Positions 22,066 through 30,243 of a stretch of 64,000 nucleotides of DNA are shown one piece after another. The DNA comes from Hermatobates lingyangjiaoensis (lineage: Eukaryota; Arthropoda; Insecta; Hemiptera; Hermatobatidae): assembly GCA_026182355.1 (NCBI GenBank), contig JAPFBL010000103.1, positions 1,798,001-1,862,000 of the forward strand, written 5' to 3'. The notes beneath the pieces are model-generated. The model was not told where the DNA came from. It saw only the letters and a program-made list of their open reading frames with translations, and ran no database searches. Each line of letters opens with the position of its first letter. Within the stretch, counting starts at the first letter, position 1. The position numbers and the translations under genes are program-made.

Positions 22066-22585
22066 TTATTCTCTAGTAACTGAGGAAAGATATCTAGATT
22101 TCTACCTGCTGAACTTTAATAATAATGCCATCACCTATTTGCGTGTGAATCGATAAGTTTGATTAATGATACTGATTATCCAATTCATATATTTAAATAA
22201 CTACTGATTTATTCTTGACAAAATATTGCCGATTTATAGCCAAATTATATAAATACCTGTTGATTACTACTCATTACTTAAGTAAAACACTTAACCAATT
22301 GTCATTATTAAGTTATAAGGTAACATAAAAATTGTTGTAGTTTTATGATGCTGTTTTGTTCATTAACAAATAATTATTATTATTTTATTATTTGTCATTT
22401 TTTAAATGAGATAGTAATTTTAAGGGTTTTAGGGTTGGAGTTATTGATTTCTATGCATTAAATCATTAATACTTCTTAATTCTGAATTTGCCGTAGTTAC
22501 CATTATTCTAATTAGAGTTCCGATTAAAGTTCATTTCCAATTAGTTTAATTCTAATAGTTATTTATTATAATTGGTTAATTTCAG
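22066..22585. other. AT-rich DNA, no gene seen
   Basis: Nothing recognised. Confidence 0.45.
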
Positions 22586-22719
22586 CATTTAACCATGGTG
22601 AAATGTAAATTGTGCGAGTTTATGAGTAATTTATTAATGAATCCAAACCATGTTGAAAACATGAAACATTGTCATTGAGAAATTAATAATTTTGGATGTC
22701 CTCAGAAACTTGTACTGAA
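22586..22719 (+). pseudogene. Possible decayed C2H2 zinc-finger exon
   Basis: From the ATG at 22595 the plus strand reads MVKCKLCEFMSNLLMNPNHV then ENMKHCH, a stop (TGA), and in the same frame EINNFGCPQK. The C-x2-C ... H ... H spacing and the following N-x-F-x-C-P block resemble C2H2 finger arrays. The segment is preceded by TTAATTTCAG, which looks like a splice acceptor, and followed by CG/GTAATA, a possible donor. The stop fits a CGA-to-TGA change. It may be a dead exon or a fragment of a finger-bearing transposon. Confidence 0.3.
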
Positions 22720-24339
22720 CCGGTAATATTTTTTCTATCTAATGCTCAATACTTATAGACTGTATGTCTTTTGCCTTATAGAAGGGGTGGAAAGTGACTG
22801 GATGATTGAGCTTCTGTTACCTACGACTGAGCCTCATTACTAGGCAAGGACTGCCATATAATGGTAGTAAACTCTGACACCCTCTCTGGCAACCAGTTCT
22901 ATCTAATTCCGACTCTGGTACAAGTACTTTCTTACCACGACATCGACTTCTAGATTTGTGTATAATTCATATACTTCACAACAATCGGCAATAACCGTTT
23001 GAATAGGTGCATTATCAAGTGTGTTTTCATCAGGTTCAAGTAATAGATGAGAATTTGACACAATATGCGTGTATGAAATAAGTCATGGTTGTTTGATATA
23101 TCACCAGAGAGTAGAGCTCAGAGTCTTTGTGTTTACAGTTAACAGACTGGTCATACTATACACTACAGGTTTATTACGTAAGACATATAACAAATCAATT
23201 TGCATCTGAAATATTAGAATATTAATAAAAATGATAAATTAATTTTAGTAATTTCTACGTGTAGGACTTTAGTATTATGTGTAGTGTGCAAACTTCATGT
23301 CACTATAGTTCTATTTTTAATGATGTAAGAACAAAATCTATACTGCTGAACATTGTACCTTAGGCATATTTAATGTTATTTGTTCTTTTATATTTTACAT
23401 TGTTCATTTCATTAGTACGAAGAGAAGAAATGCTTTTTTCTTGTAAACGTTATCAGCGGTACCATCTCTTTAATACGGCAGTCAATGTACGAGTATACAA
23501 CAGATCTTTGGAAGTTAACAGGACCCTCGACTGTGACGTGAATTATTTAAACAAATGACTGGTAATACAGATGACTTGAAATTGGGCTTTATAGATTAGC
23601 ATCGTCATTATCACTTAACCATTCCGTTTGTAACTACACTCTGTTTCATCAGAGTAACCCGTCACAAGGCAGACCATAACTTCAAGTATCATCTTTACAA
23701 AAACCCTACTAATCTACTATTCACCATCAGAAGTAGATAAATATAACCACAAAACTTAAATTAGATAACAAATGTTAAAATAATTCACAATAGATATCAG
23801 TGTCCAACAAGATTACTGGAATGTTTTATACTGTTAACCATATAATATGAAATCTTATTGATTTTTCATTAAACAAATTCTTTTTATTGCAAATCTTTGT
23901 ATTTCTACAAAATTAATTTTACTTTTATAACCCATACATTGTAATAATCCACCTTGTTTATGAACATATTTATTGATTGTTGCATAATTTTTTTCCTCTC
24001 TTTGGTATATCATAAAAAAAAAGTTTCCAATAAATTCTAAAGCGTTAGCATTTGAGAGTTTAATTTGAACGCAGAAAACTAACCTAGTTCCGATTCTACA
24101 TAATAATATAGATAGAATTGAATTTTAAGCAAAAGTAAACGAAAAAAAAGTATGAATATTTGTGTAACTACCAAGGAAAGGGTAAATCTCTAAAGAAGAA
24201 GTTTTCAATCAAATAAAAGAATGTGTTATTTTATCTTTAAAATCCGTATATACTAAAGACCTAAAAATCTATCAAATCCCTAATAACCAACATTAGATAA
24301 ATTCCCTTGAATAAACTTGTATTAATTGCATATGTTTTA
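22720..24339. other. No gene recognised
   Basis: The 22800-23760 part is somewhat less AT-rich but holds no frame or repeat that I can name. Confidence 0.4.
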
Positions 24340-24800
24340 ATTAATAAAATATTTCAACCGTAACAAGCGGTCTTCGTCAGAGTCAAAACCCAAAAAAAAC
24401 CCAACTGAAATACTAGATGTAGAAAACATCTGGTGAGGAGTTGAGAAGAGTGGGAGGGAAGAGTGGTATTTTAAAAGGGTGAAAGCGCAGGAAATGACTA
24501 ATGTCCAGAAAGGGATGTTTGGGGAAACAAAGGAGTACAGTAAGAGAGAATAAAAAGCTATCCGCTAGCTATCAACCCTTTTAGAAGAGGCTATTGCCCT
24601 CGTAACGAAGTTACGTCCTTTTAAAATACCACTCTTCTCAACCCCTCACCAGATGTTTTCTACATCTAGTATTTCAGTTGGGTTTTTGACTTTGACGAAG
24701 ACCGCTTGTTACGGTTGAAAATGTTAGTCTTGTTTTCCCATTTCCTTTTGTGGTTTGATCATTGATTGTTATTTCACGTGTTTATGTGAAATCTTTATAC
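24340..24800. mobile_element. PLE-A inverted pair with long internal region
   Basis: The left arm (minus) carries CAACCGTAACAAGCGG and the full internal block read backwards (AAACATCTGGTGAGGAG, GGGGAAACAAAGGAG). Near 24570-24600 it meets a plus-strand copy that contains CTCACCAGATGTTTTC, then GGGTTTTTGACTTTGACGAA, GGTTGAAAATGTTAGTC and the ACGTGTTTATGTGAAATC tail. Together with 12854-13240 this shows that group A has at least about 250 bp of its own internal sequence, without a frame. The right-arm core has CTTTGACGA for CTCTGACGA. Confidence 0.87.
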
Positions 24801-24838
24801 ATATATATACGGTACTGTTTTCTTCACCACAAAATAAT

Positions 24839-24960
24839 AACAAACACTTTTTCTTTTTCTCGGAGTTTGGTCAGGGTAAATATATGGAATCACCAAGGCA
24901 AAAAAGTGATTCCATATATTTACCCTGACCAAACTCCGAGAAAAAGAAAAAGTGTTTGTT
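24839..24960. mobile_element. Perfect inverted repeat, PLE-F2 tail
   Basis: 55-bp arms (24839-24893 and 24906-24960) that are exact complements, with a 12-base spacer. The arm sequence (GATTCCATATATTTACC, TGACCAAACTCCG) is the outer end of the group F2 copies at 29615-29815 and 57330-57500. The ribozyme core is missing because the arms were cut before it. Confidence 0.88.
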
Positions 24961-25212
24961 ATATATATATATATATATAAAGCTTTCACATAAACACGTG
25001 AAATAACAATCAATGATCAAACCACAATAAGAAACGGGAAACAAAGACTAAGATCTTTCAACCGTAACAAGCGGTCTTCGTCAGAGTCAAAAACCCAACT
25101 GAAATAATAACTATCAGTTGGGTTTTTGACTCTGACGAAGATCGCTTGTTACGGTTGAAAGATCTTAGCCATTTCTTATTGTGGTTTGATCATATATATA
25201 TATGTATATATA
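24961..25212. mobile_element. PLE-A inverted end pair between (TA)n runs
   Basis: (TA)n at 24961-24979; left arm from 24981 (AGCTTTCACATAAACACGTG) with AAGATCTTTCAACCG; a short centre; right arm with GACTCTGACGAAGATCGCTTG and GGTTGAAAGATCTTAG; and the outer part TTATTGTGGTTTGATC ending at 25193 in another short (TA)n. The left-arm core, on the minus strand, is complete: CTCTGACGAAGACCG, CGGTTGAAAGATCTTAGTC. No coding sequence. Confidence 0.92.
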
Positions 25213-25331
25213 AACTAGAATTTTTCAAAGAACACATAGAAAAGAAATCACTGAACTCACTACTATATTTCGATGTCCTCGTCTTCAGGAAAAGATGTGA
25301 ATCGCTCCAAAGGCTGATAACGACTCAGCTG

Positions 25332-25332
<1 letters not shown>
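25213..25332 (-). mobile_element. PLE-B end with hammerhead-like core, minus strand
   Basis: On the minus strand: TTTTCCTGAAGACGAGGACA, TCGAAATATAGTAGTGAG, TTCAGTGATTTC. It matches the plus-strand copy at 46058-46172 almost base for base and the inverted copy at 36205-36325. A plus-strand frame (25146-25400) reads across it by chance. Confidence 0.85.

Positions 25333-25366
<34 letters not shown>
25333..25366. repeat. (TA)n microsatellite
   Basis: AT dinucleotides with one break, next to a PLE-B end. Confidence 0.9.
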
Positions 25367-25367
<1 letters not shown>

Positions 25368-25496
25368 TACCAAGATAATGAAGTAAGAAAAGTAAAATGA
25401 AAAACATATATTTAGTGTTTGTAGGTTTTGGTTTTAGTCTTCTTGAGGCTATTGATATATGGTATATGTAAATATTCAATAAGAATTCAATAACAA

Positions 25497-25870
25497 GAGG
25501 GAAAAAAGACTAAGCTATTTCAATCGTAACAAGCAGTCTTCGTCAAGGCCAAAAACGCAACTGATATCTTAGTATATATAAATAGTTTATAGGTATAAAA
25601 ACTTTTCAGAGCAAAACATGGAATAATAATAATAAGATCTAAAGCGGAGTAAAAAATTTTGAAATATATTTCATTGTTGAGGAGAGCAGCAACTTTGTTT
25701 AAAACTGTTGACAGTTAGCAGACAACTTTTACTTATTTCTTCCTGCACTCCTTTGTTTACCATGGCTTGATTTACCCAGTCTTTTGTTCTCATTCCTTTC
25801 ACTTTACACTCTTTGAATTACCTGTCTTACTTACTTCTTTTTTAATAACATATCACATGTCCAATTCCAC
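25497..25870 (-). mobile_element. PLE-A left arm and internal remnant
   Basis: 25499-25568 is one minus-strand arm (GACTAAGCTATTTCAATCG, GCAGTCTTCGTCAAGGCC). From about 25640 the plus-strand internal block follows in diverged form (GACAGTTAGCAGACAAC, CACTCCTTTGTTTACC). An old, broken copy. Confidence 0.7.
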
Positions 25871-25917
25871 ATTACTCAGTATAAAATTTGCTAAAAGTTG
25901 CTTCAGAATATTTTAAT

Positions 25918-26290
25918 CACTTTTATGTGAGTTCTTTCTGTAAATCAAGTTTATAATTTTTTTTATATTGATAAGACTATCGATTGTGAAGTAAAAACAA
26001 AATAAAATTTTATGAGGACTCGGCCAGTTCTTTAGGTTCAATTTAAACTCGCATTGGTAACGTTTTGGTTTTATATTTAACAACTTTTTCACTTTTATGT
26101 GAGTTCTTTCTGTAAATCAAGTTTATATATTTTATTATATTGATAAGACTATCGATTGTGAAGTAGAAACAAAATAAAATTTTATGAGGGCTCGGCCAGT
26201 TTTTTAGGTTCAATTTAAACTCGTATTGGTAATGTTTTGGTTTTATATTTAACATCTTTTTTATAAGCACAAGTATCAAATTTTTATAAT
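25918..26290 (-). mobile_element. Tandem (head-to-tail) PLE-F ends, 172-bp period
   Basis: Two direct copies, 25918-26089 and 26090-26262, each with CACTTTTATGTGAG, AAGACTATCGATTGTGAAGT and GGTAA(C/T)GTTTTGGTTTTA. They differ at only a few positions, so this is a recent tandem duplication. On the minus strand each has the group F core (hairpin around GTT/AACC, AAAA, CGTTACC). Tandem ends are a known arrangement of PLE pseudo-LTRs; here it is the only direct pair among many inverted ones. Confidence 0.85.
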
Positions 26291-26299
26291 AGGAAAATT

Positions 26300-26545
26300 A
26301 GGTATTACATTAGAGTAATAGACTAACATGTTCATTCATACAAGTTACTTGTCACTTAAGTTCTCAGACTGTTTTCTTTTTAAAATAATCTTTAATGTAA
26401 TACTTAGTTTTTCTGTTTTAACAATGTTATTCTTCTGTCTATGAAAAAGGTTTTAAATAAAAACCAAAACGTTGACAAAGAGACTTTAATTTAAACTTGA
26501 AAAACTGGCTGAGTCCTGATAAACTTTTATTTTGTTTTATATATA
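26300..26545 (+). mobile_element. PLE-F end, plus strand
   Basis: Carries CTATGAAAAAGGTTTTAAAT, AAAACCAAAACGTTGACAAA and GAAAAACTGGCTGAGTCCTG. With the minus-strand tandem pair just upstream it completes an inverted arrangement. Confidence 0.78.
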
Positions 26546-27285
26546 ATAGATAGTTAGCGGATATATATAAATATGAATTATAAACTTCATTCATTCTTAT
26601 AAAATATGTACCTGGCCGACTCCTGCTTTGATTATACTCTACAGCAGGAAATTAATTCACAAGATGATATCACCCAGCACGAATATCGTCAATTCTGTGA
26701 CTGCAGTTCACATTCACCATAAGAACACAGTGCTCGTCTGACGGGGGAAATACTAGTGGATGTTAATGATGTTCTTAGTAATAATAACTACTCCCTTCAT
26801 TTTGGGTATTAGAGCATTTTATATTAAGGGGAAATGCTCATCATTCAGTTATCACTTTAACGAATGTTTATTATTCCTAATCTTAGAATGACTGATTCTA
26901 TATTTCAATTAATTATTAATGATTTTGTAATTTGACCTACTGAGAGCTTAGCAGGCTGGTGAATTTATGGTTCTTATCGTTTTATCACCCGTTATTTATG
27001 CATAGTTGTAGTTTAGTTTTTATAATTTTAATTATTTGTGCTATTATCAATTTGTTCTCATTATTCTCAGTTTAACATTCATAATCCTGAAGATGGTGGG
27101 AGAAGTTGAAAACTTGTTTTAAATTAGTTAATGTGCTTTAGAATTAAAAGTGTTTACTATTTCCTGGGTGATTTTCTCTATCAGGTAAAATAAGACATCA
27201 AAAAGTATTAGGTGAAAGACGCTTTTATTTCAAAAGACCATTAACGCAGAAGCCACTCTGCTTTTAATATTTGTATATTTATATA
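26546..27285. other. No gene recognised; weak hammerhead-like words
   Basis: At 27088 the plus strand has CCTGAAGATGGTGGGAG followed by GTTGAAAACTTG. This resembles a decayed PLE end but has no good stem II, so I do not call it. Confidence 0.35.
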
Positions 27286-27508
27286 TCAATGATTAAACCA
27301 CAATAACAAAATGGGAAAACAAGAATAACATCTTTCAACGGTAACAAGTGGTCTTCGTCAGAGTCAAAAACCCAACTGACGACTCAGTTGGGTTTTTGAC
27401 TCTGACGAAGACCGCTTGTTACGGTTGAAAGATCTTAGTCTTGTTTTCCCATTTTCGTATTGTGGTTTGATAATTGATTGTTATTTCACGTGTTCATGTG
27501 AAATCTTT
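27286..27508. mobile_element. PLE-A inverted end pair with intact right core
   Basis: Both arms are nearly complete, meeting at a short centre (AACTGACGACTCAGTT). Outer parts CAATGATTAAACCACAATAA and CACGTGTTCATGTGAAATC. A (TA)n follows at once. Confidence 0.92.
27398..27440 (+). ncRNA. Hammerhead-ribozyme-like core, PLE-A
   Basis: Order: stem I GACT; CTGACGA; one extra A; stem II GACCG/CGGTT with a 7-base loop; GAAA; GATC; TT; and AGTC, which pairs with GACT. A-GATC-T is a palindrome (AGATCT), again pointing to a dimeric helix III. The same core is kept in the copies near 25060, 30170, 45920, 57830-57900 and 62050. Confidence 0.7.
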
Positions 27509-27521
27509 ATATATATATATA

Positions 27522-27554
<33 letters not shown>

Positions 27555-27556
27555 AC
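27509..27556. repeat. (TA)n microsatellite
   Basis: Imperfect AT tract with ATGTATAT and TATTATAT breaks. Confidence 0.9.
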
Positions 27557-27710
27557 TTTAAATTACACGAAGCACGACACAGAAAAGAGAATACAAAGAA
27601 AACTTACAGAATTCAATATTTCGAACTGCTGTTTGTCATCAGGAGAGTAGACTAGAAGAGAGGACGAAGTGAGAGAGATCTCCCCACGTCGAAGAACGGA
27701 GCGCGAAATT
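27557..27710 (-). mobile_element. PLE-G end, minus strand
   Basis: On the minus strand: CTCTCCTGATGACAAACAGC, AGTTCGAAATATTGAATTC. This is CTGATGA, one extra C, a weak AAC/GTT hairpin, GAAA and an ATAT word. The outer part has TTTGTATTCTCTTTTCTG. Confidence 0.72.
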
Positions 27711-27880
27711 TATATATATAATATATATATATATAAAATTCAATAATATATCAACCGTTGGATAGAATAGGTGTATAATGTAATCGGGATTCGGTCAATT
27801 TTCCAGGATCAAAATTTTGATCCTGGAAAATTGACCGAATCCCGATTACATTATACACCTATATATACATATATATATAT
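27711..27880. mobile_element. PLE-F outer ends forming a 96-bp perfect palindrome
   Basis: Between (TA)n runs, 27767-27862 is an exact palindrome with 48-bp arms and no spacer (centre between 27814 and 27815, AAAATTTT). Arm words are GTAATCGGGATTCGGTCAA and TTCCAGGATC, which match the outer end of the group F copy at 17600-17770. All inner sequence including the core has been lost. Confidence 0.9.
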
Positions 27881-28106
27881 ATAGACAAAAGTGGGCAGAA
27901 AATTTAATCTCACACACACAACACACACACACACAATATATATATATATATATATATAATAATATATAGGTTCACACAGTAACGAGAAAAACAGAAAAAC
28001 CACACACAAAAAAAACTCACAACAATATTTCGACATTCGTTGTCATCGGGCAGAAGTAGTCCCATTGAGTAGCTGAAGCTAACTGCTACTCAATATATAT
28101 ATAAGC
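27881..28106 (-). mobile_element. PLE-G/B-like end with (CA)n and (TA)n
   Basis: Contains a (CA)n run near 27911-27935 and (TA)n at 27936-27967, then a minus-strand end. On the complement it reads CCGATGACAACGAATGTCG, then AAATATTGTTGTGAG: a CTGATGA box with one change, a short hairpin, GAAA and ATAT. A 10-bp inverted word ATTGAGTAGC/GCTACTCAAT closes it at 28064-28094. Confidence 0.7.
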
Positions 28107-28390
28107 AAGTTCAAACAAGAAGAAAATTAACGCACTGAGTAAAGAAACACGCTTAATAACAGTATCTCTTGGAACATATCTCTACAGGAGAGAAAAGAGG
28201 AAAATGAAGTGAGTCAAAGGTGCGACCAAAGCTAACTCACCTGTGGAGTGCTCAGTAACCCTTTCTTTTCTTTCCTGAAGATGGATATTCTAAAAACAAG
28301 AATTAGTAAGTGTTTCTTTACTCTGTATATTACTTTTGTCATATTTGAACTTGTGTTGCCCACTTTGGATTCAGTCCAAATTTATAGTGA
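28107..28390. mobile_element. Decayed PLE-H inverted pair
   Basis: The left arm has AGTAAAGAAACACGCTTAAT and AGGAGAGAAAAGAGG. The right arm has TCTTTCCTGAAGATGGATAT, then AGTAAGTGTTTCTTTACTC. The GAAA box has become TAAA. The plus frames at 28248-28572 are chance. Confidence 0.75.
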
Positions 28391-29614
28391 AGATTTATAT
28401 ATGTATGTATTTGGGTATGTGTGTGATGGGACGATGTGATAACCTAAAAATTACCAGAACACAATTCAGAGTAAAATGCATACCTCTATCAGTATTTAAA
28501 AAAAAAAAAATAATTGATTTAAACAGGAAGAAAATCAAGTTTTTTATGCAATCTGATGTTTTGTTCTCGTGAACTGTTTTTTTTTTTTTTTTATAAATTG
28601 ATATTGACTTATTCCGATATGCGAATTTGACCCTTGGAAATTGTTTTATAAGCAAGAAGGAAATACGGATGGTATACTGTTAATGACATATAGTGTAGTC
28701 GATATTACCAACGATATTTCTTCGTCACTAGGAGATGGGAAGAAGAATGGGGGAGAAAATGTGTGAGTTTTTGTGTGAGTAATAGTAGTAGTAGTAGTAG
28801 TGCAAATATATTTTATGAGCATGATTATAAAAATGGATTTATAATACTACATGAGTAGAGAATTAAGGTTGAGGACATATTTAAGCGTTTCAAATGACGA
28901 GAAAACCCTTTCCGCTTTGTGTTGATTTCTATGAGAGATGATCCTTTGTAGACTTCAAATGTAATGGTAGCCAGGGTCTAAATGTACCAAAAGACTAGAG
29001 ATTCAAAGGGCTTACTTTCTCTTTCGATTTTCATGAGTACTACGTATGTATTTAATAACTAATGTATTATTTACTTTTATTGAATATATTTAAAACTTTT
29101 CTTTTATTTATAAAAAGGATTATAAATAAATATTTTAAAATATAACATTAGTTTATATTTAAAACCATGCATCTTGTTGGTAACTATTTTATAATCTTCA
29201 AAATGATTAAAATATTCATATTAATATTATGAACTTTGTTAACATGAAGTTAGTAATGAATGTAGGCTTTCTTCCATAAACCTTGATCTTTCAAATAGAA
29301 GTTTCATTCTTTCCAGATTCAGGTGTCTTACGATGCACTGTCGGTTTTTGTGAACAACATTCTTCAACCTCTTGTTCGCAATCAATCCTTCTACTACTTA
29401 CCACACCATCCATTCACTAATGCACCGTTCTCTACCACTACTAAGCATGTTACTATGGCTACTGAGGATGCTACCTCCCATTGCACCAGTGTTTTTTTTC
29501 TTTTGGTAATATTATTATTATTATCACTGGAGTTTGTAGAGTGATGATTTACCTCATTACCTTCTTCAGTGTTCAAATCCGGTCTTATATTCCTATTAGA
29601 GTCTACCTGTGTGT
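28391..29614. other. No gene recognised
   Basis: A 10-base A run near 28500, an 18-20 base T run near 28575, and a (TAG)n of about 7 units at 28779-28800. The small frame at 29323-29544 has a hydrophobic end but no recognised family. Confidence 0.4.
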
Positions 29615-29819
29615 CTGTTTTGTTGCTTGAGTAAGTAAGTTTTTTGAATTTGTTGTGATGATTGTATATTGGATATGACAGATGTCCATTGTTTTTTGTT
29701 GGTTTATAGCCCTAAGGATGTCTTAAAATAAAGACAAAACGTTGGCGAAAAGGAGATTCCGTATATTATCTCTGACCAAACTCCAATAAAAAAAAATAGT
29801 GTTCATATATATATATATA
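29615..29819 (+). mobile_element. PLE-F2 end, plus strand
   Basis: Nearly the same 200-bp segment recurs at 57330-57500: AAGTAAG, TTGAATTTGTTGTGATGA, CAAATGTCCA/CAGATGTCCA, TTTATAGCCCTAAGGATGTC, a GTCTT/AAGAC hairpin, AAAA, CGTTGGCGAAAAGG, then GATTCCGTATATTA. The box before the hairpin (CTAAGGA) is a decayed CTGANGA. Confidence 0.82.
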
Positions 29820-30007
29820 TTGATATAGCATCTCGACCACTGATTTTTCATGTTCACAGAAAGGGTTCTTGAGAATTTTGCTTATATAAATCAACTCCTG
29901 ATTATATGTCGACGTTTCATAAAAAGTTGTTTGGCATTTTCAAGGATGAAAAACAATTTATTAATGACATAAGTAGAGCAAGAGTAATACATCTACGGAA
30001 TACATGT
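29820..30007 (-). mobile_element. PLE-F3 arm, minus strand
   Basis: Shares TTGATATAGC, TCTCGACCACTGATTTTTC, GACGTTTC and AAAAGTTGTTTGGCATTT with the palindromes at 37233-37862 and 53953-54225. One arm only. Confidence 0.82.
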
Positions 30008-30080
30008 ATATATATATATACTGTGGATATATATATATATATATAATATATAGAGTATATATATACATATATATTTTACA
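30008..30080. repeat. (TA)n microsatellites
   Basis: Broken AT tracts between a PLE-F3 arm and a PLE-A end. Confidence 0.9.
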
Positions 30081-30243
30081 TAAACATGTGAACATTCTTC
30101 CCTCAGACTCTTCTCAACCCCTCACCAGATGTTTTCTGCATCTAGTGTTTCAGTTGGGTTTTTGACTCTGACGAAGACCGCTTGTTACGGTTGAAAGATC
30201 TTAGTCTTGTTTTCCCATTTCTTATTGTGGTTTGATCATTGAT
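30081..30243 (+). mobile_element. PLE-A right arm with internal block
   Basis: Carries the tail of the internal block (CTCACCAGATGTTTTCTGC), then the full right arm: GGGTTTTTGACTCTGACGAA, GGTTGAAAGATCTTAGTC, TTATTGTGGTTTGATC. The ribozyme core is intact. The left arm is reduced to a few bases (CATAAACATGTGAA). Confidence 0.87.

Noticed and set aside
24762..25013. Two near-identical small frames on opposite strands (and again near 61757-61975) starting MIVISRVYVK
   Set aside because: They are readings of the PLE-A arm (ACGTGTTTATGTGAAATC region) and its inverted copies, not genes.
27060..27140. Hammerhead at CCTGAAGATGGTGGGAG
   Set aside because: No stem II forms before GAAA and no inverted partner arm is nearby.
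27416..28036. Frames rich in Tyr-Ile repeats
   Set aside because: They read through (TA)n microsatellites; the same holds for frames at 19611-19829, 25146-25400 and 25285-25479.
28690..28750. Hammerhead-like words on the minus strand (GTGACGAAGAAATATCG)
   Set aside because: CTGANGA and GAAA run into each other without a stem; possibly a very old PLE-B or G end, but not supportable.
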